A DNA stretch of 64,000 bases. Source: Ammoniphilus resinae. Its GTDB lineage: Bacteria > Bacillota > Bacilli > Aneurinibacillales > RAOX-1. Below the pieces are notes generated by a model, which was given only the letters and a program-made list of their open reading frames with translations, was not told the DNA's origin and searched no databases. Shown here in pieces: positions 44,128 to 52,896 of the stretch (its first letter is position 1; each line of letters opens with the position of its first letter). The position numbers and the translations under genes were made by a program. The DNA lies in NCBI RefSeq assembly GCF_017873965.1, contig NZ_JAGGKT010000003.1, forward strand, positions 186,001 to 250,000, in the 5' to 3' direction.

Positions 44128-44592
44128 ATGAAGAAATTTTTTCTGCTATCGTTTGCGGCCTTATTGCTTGCTACGGGATGCAGCGGGTCTAGTGAACCTG
44201 AGCAATTAGTATCCATGCCTGTGTTAAAATATGAAGTAGGAAGCAGCGACTGGACGGCTTTGAACGCATTTTCACCGGGCGAAAATGTTTTGGAGGCTTA
44301 TCAATTTGCCGTTGATCACCCAGAAGTTTTGGATTATATGCCTTGCTATTGCGGTTGTTATGAATCAGACGGACACACGAGCAATACGCATTGCTTCGTT
44401 GACAAGGTAGAGGATAATGTTGCGGTTTTAGATAATATGGGACTTGGCTGAGGAATTTGTGTAGACATCGCCCGTGAGGCGAAACAGGAATTTGAAAAGG
44501 GGTCAGACCTTAAAACTATACGTGAGAATATTGATAAAAAATATGGAGGGAACGGTATAAAATCTACCCCAACACCGTTACCAAACACTTAA
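44128..44592 (+). CDS. PCYCGC-motif lipoprotein with in-frame TGA (candidate selenocysteine)
   Basis: Exported lipoprotein of the PCYCGC family (function unknown, probably metal-binding or redox). Signal peptide with lipobox ATGC (Cys14), then YMPCYCGCYESDGH and THCFVDKV. The frame meets TGA at 44449-44451 (107 codons) but continues in the same frame for 46 codons to TAA 44590: GICVDIAREAKQEF, then a tail ending STPTPLPNT. From memory, family members have CGVC or similar followed by L-E-I-A and a PTPTP tail, so the TGA replaces the first Cys of a CGxC pair. A stem-loop (TCGCC/GGCGA, loop CGTGA) begins 16 bases after the TGA. Either selenocysteine insertion or a single-base nonsense mutation explains this. 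ATG follows GGGAGG. Confidence 0.75.
44468..44482 (+). promoter_or_regulatory. Candidate bacterial SECIS stem-loop
   Basis: A 5-bp perfect stem (44468-44472 with 44478-44482) with pentaloop CGTGA. The apical loop starts 21 bases after the TGA and has G in its first two positions, within the general bacterial SECIS description (spacing about 16-37). The stem is short and such hairpins occur by chance, so it supports but does not prove selenocysteine. Confidence 0.45.
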
Positions 44593-44697
44593 AATATTTC
44601 TTTACTCAAGGTTTTGAGTAGTGTATTATTAGCAATTGTCATTTCATATTGATTTACTTGGAGGAGTCTGTCACCTGGAGACTTCTCTGTCTTTTTT

Positions 44698-44735
44698 TAG
44701 GAGTCCTGAGGTTTAGGGCTCCTTTTTATTTTTTT
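44698..44735 (+). terminator. Terminator after the PCYCGC gene
   Basis: AGGAGTCC with GGGCTCCT (8 bp, one wobble) followed by TTTTATTTTTTTTTT. Confidence 0.75.
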
Positions 44736-44805
44736 TTTGGAAGGCCACAAGCTTTACTTATAAGAGAAACAAGGAGTGACACAATATAGAAGAGGAGTTG
44801 GAGCT

Positions 44806-45942
44806 ATGTTGATTTTTGAATTAGCTATTATTTTGTTAGCTTCCAAATTGGCAGGGGAGCTAAGCGTTAAGTTAGGACAACCTTCTGTTTTAGGCAAACT
44901 GTTGATTGGAATTGTACTAGGACCTTCTGTATTAGGATTGGTTAATGATACAGAAATTCTAAGTGAGATCAGTCAGGTTGGGGTTATTTTACTCATGTTT
45001 ATTGCTGGACTGGAAACAGATGTAGAGGAATTTAAACGGACCGGGAAAGCTTCGACATATGTAGGTGTGGCAGGAATTATCGTCCCCTTGATAGTTGGTT
45101 ATTTAGCCGGGGAAATGATGAGCTTGTCTCACTTGGAGTCCTTATTTTTAGGGTTGTTACTTTCCGCGACTAGTGTTAGCATCTCTGTTCAAGCACTTAA
45201 AGAATTAGGGAAGTTAAAATCAAGGGAAGGAACGACGATCCTTGGTGCTGCTGTAATTGACGATATCTTGGTGATTATCGCCCTTGCTTTTGTGATGAGC
45301 CTTGCAGGTGGGGATGTGAACCTAGGAACTATTGTGCTAAAAAAAGTGATCTTTTTTGCAGTGGCACTCTTACTTGGATGGAAGGCAGTCCCTTGGTTAT
45401 TAAAATTATTTGCGCCATTGCGTGTAACAGAGTCAATCGTTTCTGCCGGATTGATCCTTTGCTTTTTCTTCGCATATCTTGCAGAATATGCAGGCGTGGC
45501 AGCTATCATAGGCTCTTATATTGCAGGGGTATCCATCAGTTTGACTAATTATAAAGAGCAAGTATTTGAAAGGGTGGAAACTATAAGTTATTCTTTATTT
45601 GTACCCGTATTCTTTACATCCATTGGCGTTGCAGCAGAATTTACAGGGGTTTTTGAGCATTTGGGGTTAATTGGTTTTCTTAGTCTTTTAGCGATTTTGA
45701 CGAAGCTTTTGGGTTCTGCAATTGGAGCGAAATTGGCGGGTTTTCAGTGGAAAAGCTCATTAGGGATTGGATCAGCCATGGTTTCACGTGGTGAGGTTGC
45801 TCTTATAATTGCTGCGATTGGCTTAGAAAGCAGTTTACTCACTCAAGAACTTTTTGCTGTTGTTGTTGTCGTTATTTTGGTGACGACCATTGTGACACCT
45901 CCTATGATGAAATTATTTTTATCAGAGAAAGAAAAGGCTTGA
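44806..45942 (+). CDS. CPA2-type cation/proton antiporter
   Basis: A 378-residue Na+/H+ exchanger-domain protein with about 12 helices: GQPSVLGKLLIGIVLGPSVLG, AGLETDVEEF, and the transport-site segment ILGAAVIDDILVIIALA with the paired Asp residues. It lacks the C-terminal TrkA/RCK domain of KefB types. ATG 44806 follows GAGGAG; the GTG/ATG-like frame from 44776 has no ribosome site. Na+ or K+ specificity is open. Confidence 0.88.
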   Translation: MLIFELAIILLASKLAGELSVKLGQPSVLGKLLIGIVLGPSVLGLVNDTEILSEISQVGVILLMFIAGLETDVEEFKRTGKASTYVGVAGIIVPLIVGYLAGEMMSLSHLESLFLGLLLSATSVSISVQALKELGKLKSREGTTILGAAVIDDILVIIALAFVMSLAGGDVNLGTIVLKKVIFFAVALLLGWKAVPWLLKLFAPLRVTESIVSAGLILCFFFAYLAEYAGVAAIIGSYIAGVSISLTNYKEQVFERVETISYSLFVPVFFTSIGVAAEFTGVFEHLGLIGFLSLLAILTKLLGSAIGAKLAGFQWKSSLGIGSAMVSRGEVALIIAAIGLESSLLTQELFAVVVVVILVTTIVTPPMMKLFLSEKEKA

Positions 45943-45991
45943 CGGTAAGTGCGAAAGTGTTTATGATTAAATTAAGTTAAATAAGAGTTCC

Positions 45992-46075
45992 TTTAAAGGG
46001 GAGTAGCTAGGACAGCAAAGTCGTCATTTCGGGATCATGATCCTCGGCTTTGTTGGCAACCTTGATGTTGTTTGC
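45992..46075 (+). promoter_or_regulatory. yybP-ykoY (manganese) riboswitch
   Basis: Hallmarks of the class: TTTAAAGGGGAGTAGC at the 5' side, a GTCGTCA/GGGATCATGATCC middle hairpin, and CGGCTTTGTTGGCAACCTTG at the 3' side. It precedes a TerC-family gene, the usual partner. These riboswitches bind Mn2+ and switch on Mn-export-related genes. Confidence 0.9.
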
Positions 46076-46077
46076 GA

Positions 46078-46152
46078 GACCTTTACCATATGGGTAAAGG
46101 TCTTTATTATTTTTATGGCCTTTACCAAACAGGTAAAGGCCATTTTTATTTT
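46078..46152 (+). terminator. Tandem terminator hairpins of the manganese riboswitch
   Basis: Two nearly duplicated hairpins: 46078-46103 (AGACCTTTACC with GGTAAAGGTCT) and 46115-46143 (ATGGCCTTTACC with GGTAAAGGCCAT). Each is followed by a T-rich run. Because both share CCTTTACC/GGTAAAGG, arms of one can pair with the other. Confidence 0.8.
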
Positions 46153-46168
46153 TAAAGGGGGATAATAA

Positions 46169-46849
46169 ATGGAATTTTTGTCAACAGATTTTTTATCAGC
46201 GTTATTAGCAATCGTCGTTATTGATTTAGTATTGGCGGGAGATAATGCCATTGTCATTGGTCTTGCAGCCCGAGCTTTGCCGAAGGCACAGCAAAAGAAG
46301 GTCATTGTATGGGGAACAGTTGGGGCCATTATCGTTCGTTCATTATTAACCTTAGCTGTCGTCTGGCTTTTGCAGATTCCAGGACTGTTGCTCGCAGGAG
46401 GCTTGTTGCTTGTTTGGATTGCTTATAAACTGTTAGTAGAAGAAAAGGGACATGAAGATATGAAGGCTGGTGCGACCATGGCTAGCGCAATTAAAACAAT
46501 AATTGTCGCTGATACAGTGATGGGATTGGATAACGTCCTTGCTGTTGCCGGGGCTGCACATGGCAGTTTCCTGCTGGTCGTATTAGGACTTTTGATTAGT
46601 GTTCCGATTGTGGTCTGGGGAAGTACGATCATCTTAAAATGGGTGGATCGCTTTCCAGCTATTATCTATATTGGGGCTGGTGTATTAGTTTGGACTGCGT
46701 CCAAGATGATCGTTGAAGAACCGATTGTCGCTGGTGTCTTCGCAGGAAATCCCATTCTTAAATGGACTTTTAGTATTGTATTAATAGCAGGTGTTCTTAT
46801 CCTGGGGAAGAAAAAAAATCAAACAAAGGTTGTAGAGCAAGCTTCTTAA
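46169..46849 (+). CDS. TerC family membrane protein (YkoY/YjbE-like)
   Basis: A 226-residue membrane protein with seven predicted helices and two TerC repeats: VIDLVLAGDNAIVIGLAAR and IKTIIVADTVMGLDNVLAVAG, each with the acidic metal-site residue. TerC proteins are linked to manganese export or metallation of secreted enzymes. Controlled by the Mn riboswitch directly upstream. ATG after AAAGGGGG. Confidence 0.93.
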   Translation: MEFLSTDFLSALLAIVVIDLVLAGDNAIVIGLAARALPKAQQKKVIVWGTVGAIIVRSLLTLAVVWLLQIPGLLLAGGLLLVWIAYKLLVEEKGHEDMKAGATMASAIKTIIVADTVMGLDNVLAVAGAAHGSFLLVVLGLLISVPIVVWGSTIILKWVDRFPAIIYIGAGVLVWTASKMIVEEPIVAGVFAGNPILKWTFSIVLIAGVLILGKKKNQTKVVEQAS

Positions 46850-47228
46850 AACTTGTATCCATAAAGGGTATTGCTCTCTCCTCTCCTTTAAAGGAATAAA
46901 AGCAACCATCAAAAGGCCTCCAATCTTGGGAGGTCTTTTGTATTCGACAAAAAACTTTCTTTTTAGTTTGTTATGACAAACTTAACTGGAGTAAGTGACG
47001 GCGCTGGAAACTTATGCTAGACTTTACCTATAATGAAAACTTCCATCAAGAGAGTGTGATTCCAATATCCACATTGATGGTTAGTTGCACATACCTTGGC
47101 TTTTGTGGGCAGTTTATCCCCAGCTAACTTACTTTATTTCGTAAAGTTTTAAAGGGGGGATTCTGCCTGTTCATACCTAAATAAAGTACTGCTGACGGAT
47201 TCGGATTCATTTTTAGGAGGTGGGGGAC
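46850..47228 (+). other. Intergenic region after terC
   Basis: Contains a terminator (46912-46938: 10-bp stem AAAGGCCTCC with GGAGGTCTTT, T-run after) and then about 280 bp without a gene that I can support. The GGAGG site of the TetR gene is at the end. Confidence 0.6.
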
Positions 47229-47861
47229 ATGGCGTTTGCCCATTTCAGGCGGCTTTCAGATGAGAAACAACGTGATATTTTGAACGCCTCACTGGAAGAG
47301 TTTGTGCAGTATGGTTATGATATGGCCTCAACAAATCGGATTGTTGAGAGGGCTGGTATTGCTAAGGGAACCTTATTTAAATACTTTTCCAATAAAGAAA
47401 CCTTGTTTTTATATCTTTGTGAGCAATGTGCAGAGGAAATTGCCTATAGTTACGAAGAACAGCTCGATGATTTGCCGAATGATTTTATCCAGGCGATCAA
47501 GAGAATTGCCTTCTGTGAAATCACCTTATCGACGGAAAGACCAGAACTTTTTTATCTTTTCCAGCACATGGCTAAGCATCCTGGGCACCCGGTATACAGA
47601 AAGGTGATTGATCGGGACCGCGAAAAGACAAGTTTAGTAATGCAACGATTAATTCAATTGCTAGCTAAAAAACGTTTAAAAGAAGGCGTTTCTCTTGAAA
47701 GAATTTTGTTATTGATGACATGGGTGATAGAAGGTTTGAAACAAAAGATTTTTCTTGATACTGAGGGGATGAAGCAGATGACGAAGGAAGAATGGGACTG
47801 CTATGTGCAAGAAGAGTTAAATCAAACCTTTGATCTATTGAAGTGTGGTATATTCTCATAG
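47229..47861 (+). CDS. TetR family transcriptional regulator
   Basis: A 210-residue regulator: N-terminal helix-turn-helix (about 10-55: ILNASLEEFVQYGYDMAS, AGIAKGTLFKYFSNKETLF) and a ligand-binding helical domain. ATG 47229 sits behind AGGAGGTGGGG; the GTG at 47220 is within that site. No divergent target gene; the following EAL gene or its own promoter may be regulated, which is guesswork. Confidence 0.9.
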   Translation: MAFAHFRRLSDEKQRDILNASLEEFVQYGYDMASTNRIVERAGIAKGTLFKYFSNKETLFLYLCEQCAEEIAYSYEEQLDDLPNDFIQAIKRIAFCEITLSTERPELFYLFQHMAKHPGHPVYRKVIDRDREKTSLVMQRLIQLLAKKRLKEGVSLERILLLMTWVIEGLKQKIFLDTEGMKQMTKEEWDCYVQEELNQTFDLLKCGIFS

Positions 47862-47908
47862 CTCACATCCCGAATGCGGGATTTCCATCAGCATGAAAAG
47901 GGGGCAAG

Positions 47909-49654
47909 ATGACTATTTCTTCCACGGTTGCGGCGAAAAAGAAAAGGAAAGCGAAGAGAGTAATCTTCAATAAAGTCACACCATCTTCTCAAAGGTATTT
48001 ACAAAATATTTTCGACAGCTTCCCCCTTGTTGTGTGGTCGATTAGTATTACCTCTAAGGATGGGCCACAGTTTTCCCTCACCTGTGAACAGGTTTTGGGG
48101 TATACAGCTGATGATTTCAGAAGGGATCAAGGCTTATTTAAGCGGAGAGTGCATCCTGAAGATCTGAAAGAGGTTCAGCGTGGTTTTGAACAGCTGTTGC
48201 ATGGATTCCCTGTAGAATGTCACTACCGTTTTCTACATCCAAATGGATCAACGATATGGATCTATGATCGGACTATCCCTGTTTTTGATGAGCATGGGGG
48301 GATAATTCGTTTAGATGGGGTATTGATGGATGTCAGTAGGCAAAGGCACGAAGAATTAAGAATAGCCGACCTTTCACGCATTGACCAAGCTACAGGACTT
48401 CCAAACAGCCGCGTGTTTCGTGAAGATTTAAGACGAATGCTGTCTACCCATGGGAATTCGAAACTAGCGGTCTTACTGATGAAATTGCTTCGTTATAATC
48501 AAGTGAACGATGCGCTCGGTCGCAAGGATGGGGATTGTTTACTGCAGATAGTCACCCAGCTGTTGCAAAAAGATACATCTTCACACCCCCTCTACAGACT
48601 TCAAGAGGACGAATTTGGAACAATTGTAACGGATGCAAATGTTAGTGAATTAGAACAATGGATGGTCCGTCTTCAGGACCAGTTTGAACAACCTTTTAAA
48701 CTAAAAGATTATCTTGTTTATTTTCCTATACATATAGGGATGGCAATTTCTCCTGATGATGCAGCGGAATCAGAATCCCTCTTACAACTGGCAGAAATCA
48801 CTTTGCATGAAACAGAGCGGGCAAACGAAAAAATTCGGCGCTATCGTCCGGGGATGAAGAAAATTTTGCAGCAGAGATTAAAGCTTGAGGGTGAACTTAG
48901 CAAAGCAGTCAGCGAAAACTCCTTTATTTTAAATTATCAACCCCAAATTAATTCGCTGACAGGGGAGTGGGTAGGGATCGAGGCGCTTGTCCGCTGGAAG
49001 CATCCAGAAAGGGGAATTGTTCCGCCCAAGGATTTCATTCCCATGGCAGAAGAAACAGGGCTTATCGTTCCCATTGGAAAATGGGTGTTGGAGACAGCTT
49101 GCAAGCAAAATAAAGCTTGGCAAGAGGCTGGTTTGCCAGCTATTCCTATATCCGTGAATCTCTCGATGAAACAGTTCATCCAGGAGAATTTAGTGCAAAC
49201 TGTAGCTCAGGTTCTAAAGGATAGCGGTCTTGAGCCGAAGTATTTAAATCTCGAGATCACGGAAAGTATGACTGTAAATGTGGAATTTGCCCTAGAGAAG
49301 ATAAAGAAGCTCAAGGAATTAAATATATGTATTAATTTGGATGATTTTGGAATTGGGTATAGTTCTTTTAGTTATTTGCAGCGTTTCCCTTTGGATAAAA
49401 TCAAAATTGATCAGTTTTTTGTTCGGAATATTAAGCAACAGGCTAATGGGGAGGCTATCCTTCAAACCATTATCATGATGGCACACAAGATGAATCTAAC
49501 AGTTTTGGCAGAGGGTGTAGAGACTGTAGAACAGCTGGAATTTTTAAAGGAGAATCAGTGCTTTGAAATCCAGGGTTATTTGATTAGTCCGCCTGTTCCC
49601 GCGGAAGAACTAACAGCACAGCTTATAGCAACAGGGAACGTACATATGAAATAG
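47909..49654 (+). CDS. PAS-degenerate GGDEF-EAL protein, probable c-di-GMP phosphodiesterase
   Basis: A 581-residue protein: basic N-terminus, PAS domain with PAC (about 30-150), GGDEF-like domain with the signature changed to QEDEF (Gln232-Phe236, both glycines lost) and EAL domain (Glu358-Leu360). EAL-site residues persist: [32 protein letters not shown] and QGYLISPP. It should degrade c-di-GMP, with the GGDEF part regulatory. It follows the TetR gene by 47 bp; ATG after AAAAGGGGG. Confidence 0.92.
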   Translation: MTISSTVAAKKKRKAKRVIFNKVTPSSQRYLQNIFDSFPLVVWSISITSKDGPQFSLTCEQVLGYTADDFRRDQGLFKRRVHPEDLKEVQRGFEQLLHGFPVECHYRFLHPNGSTIWIYDRTIPVFDEHGGIIRLDGVLMDVSRQRHEELRIADLSRIDQATGLPNSRVFREDLRRMLSTHGNSKLAVLLMKLLRYNQVNDALGRKDGDCLLQIVTQLLQKDTSSHPLYRLQEDEFGTIVTDANVSELEQWMVRLQDQFEQPFKLKDYLVYFPIHIGMAISPDDAAESESLLQLAEITLHETERANEKIRRYRPGMKKILQQRLKLEGELSKAVSENSFILNYQPQINSLTGEWVGIEALVRWKHPERGIVPPKDFIPMAEETGLIVPIGKWVLETACKQNKAWQEAGLPAIPISVNLSMKQFIQENLVQTVAQVLKDSGLEPKYLNLEITESMTVNVEFALEKIKKLKELNICINLDDFGIGYSSFSYLQRFPLDKIKIDQFFVRNIKQQANGEAILQTIIMMAHKMNLTVLAEGVETVEQLEFLKENQCFEIQGYLISPPVPAEELTAQLIATGNVHMK

Positions 49655-49807
49655 CCTATTCAGTAGTAGTACAAAACCTGGAACACATATAGTAAGAAGG
49701 AGGGACGATAGAGCCAAGATCAAGCAAATGGCCCTAAAGGACAACGATGAAGGGTTGATTATGAAACGGAGTTCACAAACCGAAAGATGAAGGAGGCTTG
49801 TGTCTAC

Positions 49808-50647
49808 ATGATTCAAATTGCGGAATCAACCATAGACATTCATTCACTTCTAAATCAATGGCCATTAAATCGGTTTCAGAACCAAATCGTTCGGAAAATG
49901 GCAGCAAGTCATATCACTTATCGGTATGCGTCCATTCAACATTTAATGTTTGAATTGCGTGTGAGAGGGTACATAGTTGAAGCTGCTCAAGCGCTAGAAA
50001 AAAGTGATGCGGGATTTGCAAATTTTAAGAATGCCCGCTGCAATCCATCGTTTTGGCGATTGACAGAAGAGGGGGGATTTCGAATTAGAAATGAAGTCGC
50101 TCCATCTTTAGGTATTCTAGATATCTTTCAAGATGGTGAACGATATGCTTTCGAATGCACAACTGCAATTGTGATTGTCTTGTATAAAGCAGTGCTAGAT
50201 GCACTGGGGAGCGATATATTTGATTCGCTATTTGCTGGCCTCTACCTTTGGAATGGAAATTATGATAAAGATCTAGGGCTAAATAAATCCTATGAATTCG
50301 ATGAGCTGCCGGGAGATGTTCGATACATCAAGAATCCCCAGGTAGATCCTGACGAAATGGAATGGCAGGGAGAAAACCTTGTTGTTTTAGGTGAGGGGAG
50401 TTATTACGGACACGGCATAGGGATTGGGGCTGTACAGAACATGATCGCAGAATTAAACCGCCATCGTGTCCCTAATGCCGTGGAATCCGCTTATTTGGTA
50501 GGGGAGGTTCTCAGGCCAGACTTTCAATACTTATCCTCCTATGGAAATAGGCAACAAGTCCATTTTGTCCTCGGACCGAATCATCAAGTTGTATGGGATC
50601 ATTTACTTGTGGCACAGATTGGCTCCCAAGTATTCATTTATATCTAA
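49808..50647 (+). CDS. tgl: Spore coat protein-glutamine gamma-glutamyltransferase (Tgl)
   Basis: Cross-links spore coat proteins through glutamyl-lysine bonds. A 279-residue protein matching Bacillus Tgl: catalytic Cys117 in YAFECTTAIVIV, Glu189 in WQGENLVVLGEG and His202 in YYGHGIGIG, corresponding to Cys116, Glu187 and His200 of B. subtilis Tgl. Other conserved parts are LMFELRVRGYIVEAA and SFWRLTEEGG. ATG 49808 has AAGGAGG about 12 bases upstream; ATG 49787 would overlap that site. Confidence 0.9.
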   Translation: MIQIAESTIDIHSLLNQWPLNRFQNQIVRKMAASHITYRYASIQHLMFELRVRGYIVEAAQALEKSDAGFANFKNARCNPSFWRLTEEGGFRIRNEVAPSLGILDIFQDGERYAFECTTAIVIVLYKAVLDALGSDIFDSLFAGLYLWNGNYDKDLGLNKSYEFDELPGDVRYIKNPQVDPDEMEWQGENLVVLGEGSYYGHGIGIGAVQNMIAELNRHRVPNAVESAYLVGEVLRPDFQYLSSYGNRQQVHFVLGPNHQVVWDHLLVAQIGSQVFIYI

Positions 50648-50713
50648 AACGACAAACTTCGTCCAAACCACTCTTACATTTTAAGCATAAAATAGATTAC
50701 CCAAAGGTCCTGC

Positions 50714-50738
50714 GAGCCATTTTTCTGGCTCTTTTTTT
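50714..50738 (+). terminator. Terminator of tgl
   Basis: GAGCCA with TGGCTC (6 bp, loop TTTTTC) then seven Ts. Confidence 0.7.
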
Positions 50739-50748
50739 GATGGATATT

Positions 50749-50901
50749 TTATTTTTGTTCTCGGATTAAAAGCATGAAAGAAACCACCAATCCACTGATA
50801 AAGCAGGAAATAGTAATTTTCCAATCAAAGGCTGAAAACGACAGTAATGTAGAGAAAAAGGTGAAAAGAAGCCAAATGAGTGACTCTTTATTTTTCTTCA
50901 T
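50749..50901 (-). CDS. Small membrane protein coupled to spoIIP (50 residues)
   Basis: ATG 50901 lies two bases after the spoIIP stop (ATGTAACGATG). The 50-residue product has two hydrophobic segments (about 8-25 and 29-46) separated by a short polar turn, with charged ends MKKNKE and REQK. No separate ribosome site, so translation is probably by reinitiation after spoIIP. No family recognised. Convergent with tgl, whose terminator nearly abuts it. Confidence 0.55.
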   Translation of the reverse strand: MKKNKESLIWLLFTFFSTLLSFSAFDWKITISCFISGLVVSFMLLIREQK

Positions 50902-50903
50902 CG

Positions 50904-52064
50904 TTACATTTGTTTCTGAGTGGGAGTAGCAGGCGCATCTACCTTTTTGGCATCCTCAAAATAGAGATCGGCGATAATATCAGCCAAGGCTGAAGTTGTT
51001 CGCATGGATTCTTCTAATGTATTTTCAATTCCGCCAATCTCAATCAGGAGGCTGTTGGGTGAGATGGATTGGTTATACTCCCCATTCCCTTCTGCACTGC
51101 TTTTTGCATGTATGCCCCTTGAAATGTCAGGATACTTTTCATTTAATCGTTTATCAAAGGTTTCCGCAAGCTGTTGGTTTTTCTTCCAGTGAGCGTTCCC
51201 CTTTCCGATAACAAAGGCAATGCGGGCATAGGTTTTTCCGTCTATTGTCACGGTAGTGGATTTTCGAGTTGCGGAATCCCGGTGAATATCAATAATATAA
51301 CCAATGTCTTTATTCTGTTTAACCGCAGCTTTTACCGTTTTTAGTGATTCTGCATAGGACAAGGTGTAGGACAATCCTGCTTTCTCAAGTCGTTTTTGGT
51401 GGTCTGTAGCATCAAAACTTGCTTTTATTCCACGTTTTTTTAGTTCTTCTTCCAACTGTTTGCTGACCATCATTACATTCACTTTGTCATCTGTTATAAA
51501 GGGTGGGTTATTTGCGGCAAATGTCCAAGATTCCGTATTATGCGTGTTATAGATAAACACCATCCGTTCTTTTTCCGGGGCCGCAACCATTTTAGGATCA
51601 TCCTTTTCCGTCTTTTCTTTTGTTTCGCTTTCCTTTATTCCAGCTTCTTGTTCGTTTAAAGCGATCGTGGGTGCTGGTGATTCAACAATATAGTTTTGTT
51701 CGTATGCCAGGGTGGATGACTGAATTTGTTTACCATTGTATGTCGATAGCCCCGGAATCTGACTGGAAAAGAACGTGGTTAAATCCATCGGGTTAAGGCT
51801 TGTCAATGTTTCGAAAAGATAAAGCGATAAAGGCATGGGTGGATCTTCTGAATTAAAGGTTTTAAAACGCAAATAGGGAATTTCTGTTTCCAGTGCTTCA
51901 ACGATTACCTTTTGGGAGATCTGCGATACGGCTTGTCTCATAGTGGGTGAAGTGTTTGCAAAGGAATGCCCTACGAGCCATACGATAGGTAGAATAAACA
52001 GTGTACAGATAAGGGAAGTCACGATTAAGAGATGTGAGAAGTTTAGTTCGTAGAATCTATTCAT
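50904..52064 (-). CDS. spoIIP: Stage II sporulation protein P
   Basis: Amidase and endopeptidase of the DMP peptidoglycan-degrading complex that drives engulfment. A 386-residue protein: N-terminal membrane helix (about 10-32), a linker rich in Lys and Glu, and the C-terminal SpoIIP domain with THNTESW, IDIHRDSA and LLIEIGG (metal site His and Glu residues). ATG 52064 follows GAAGGTGACC; the ATG at 52097 has no site. gpr, which precedes spoIIP in B. subtilis, is absent here. Confidence 0.92.
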   Translation of the reverse strand: MNRFYELNFSHLLIVTSLICTLFILPIVWLVGHSFANTSPTMRQAVSQISQKVIVEALETEIPYLRFKTFNSEDPPMPLSLYLFETLTSLNPMDLTTFFSSQIPGLSTYNGKQIQSSTLAYEQNYIVESPAPTIALNEQEAGIKESETKEKTEKDDPKMVAAPEKERMVFIYNTHNTESWTFAANNPPFITDDKVNVMMVSKQLEEELKKRGIKASFDATDHQKRLEKAGLSYTLSYAESLKTVKAAVKQNKDIGYIIDIHRDSATRKSTTVTIDGKTYARIAFVIGKGNAHWKKNQQLAETFDKRLNEKYPDISRGIHAKSSAEGNGEYNQSISPNSLLIEIGGIENTLEESMRTTSALADIIADLYFEDAKKVDAPATPTQKQM

Positions 52065-52258
52065 TTTGGTCACCTTCAAGTGTTTGTTTTCTATCATTTT
52101 ATGAAGAAAGTCTGGAAAAATGCTCCTAAATATATCTTTTCATTAAAAGGGTTTGAAGGGAGTATTCTGCGGGAAAAATATCCTAAAAAGAGAGATTTCT
52201 CATTCGAGTCATGTTATGATGAAATTAATCGCAAAAAAAGAAAATAGGATGATAGATC

Positions 52259-52750
52259 ATGAAAGGTATACCTACACATCAATCAAGAACGACTAGAACT
52301 TCTCTTGTTATGCCCCTTGACACCAACAATCATGGGACGATTTTTGGCGGAAAGGTGCTTTCTTATATCGATGAAGTTGCAGCTATATCGGCCATGCGTC
52401 ACTGTCAACAATCTGTCGTGACAGCATCAATTGATTCAGTTGACTTTTTAAATCCTGTTAAGGAAGGGTATGCGATTCATATTGAAGCATTTGTTACATG
52501 GACAGGTCGAACATCAATGGAAATATTCGTGAGAGCAGAATCAGAAAATCTACTTACAGGTGACAGACAACTCACAACTACATCCTTTTTGACCTTTGTC
52601 GCAGTGGATAAGGATGGAAAGCCAGTTCCAGTCCCCCCCGTGATCCCAGAAACCGAGTGGGAACAGGAGTTAAATCAGTCGGCTGAAAACAGACAACTGA
52701 ACCGACGGAATCGAAAGAAAATCTATCAATTAAGTGGTATGAAAAAATAA
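52259..52750 (+). CDS. Acyl-CoA thioesterase, hotdog fold (YkhA-like)
   Basis: A 163-residue cytosolic thioesterase: LDTNNHGTIFGGKVLSYIDEVAA carries the catalytic Asn/Asp region and the central hotdog helix; GRTSMEIFVRAESE follows. Similar to YkhA/YciA medium- to long-chain acyl-CoA thioesterases. ATG start; a GGATGA weak site precedes it. Monocistronic. Confidence 0.9.
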   Translation: MKGIPTHQSRTTRTSLVMPLDTNNHGTIFGGKVLSYIDEVAAISAMRHCQQSVVTASIDSVDFLNPVKEGYAIHIEAFVTWTGRTSMEIFVRAESENLLTGDRQLTTTSFLTFVAVDKDGKPVPVPPVIPETEWEQELNQSAENRQLNRRNRKKIYQLSGMKK

Positions 52751-52896
52751 AAAATGCTTCAATCGAAGCCAGATCCTTTTGTCGGGCTCTTGGTTTCGTA
52801 CATAGTATAACGTGTTAGGCACTGCTAAATATCGGACGTTTTAACGGGGGAGTTATTCGCTTAAGGAAATAAATCATTAGGAGGGGGTAGATTACA

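Noticed and set aside
47862-47910. Partial copy of the 72-bp repeat (ATCAGCATGAAAAG) before the EAL gene
   Set aside because: Only about 13 bases match and the rest of the element and its pairing are missing; most likely chance.
49730-49793. 20-codon frame upstream of tgl (starts ATGGCCCTA)
   Set aside because: The ribosome site is about 30 bases too far upstream and the product has no features.
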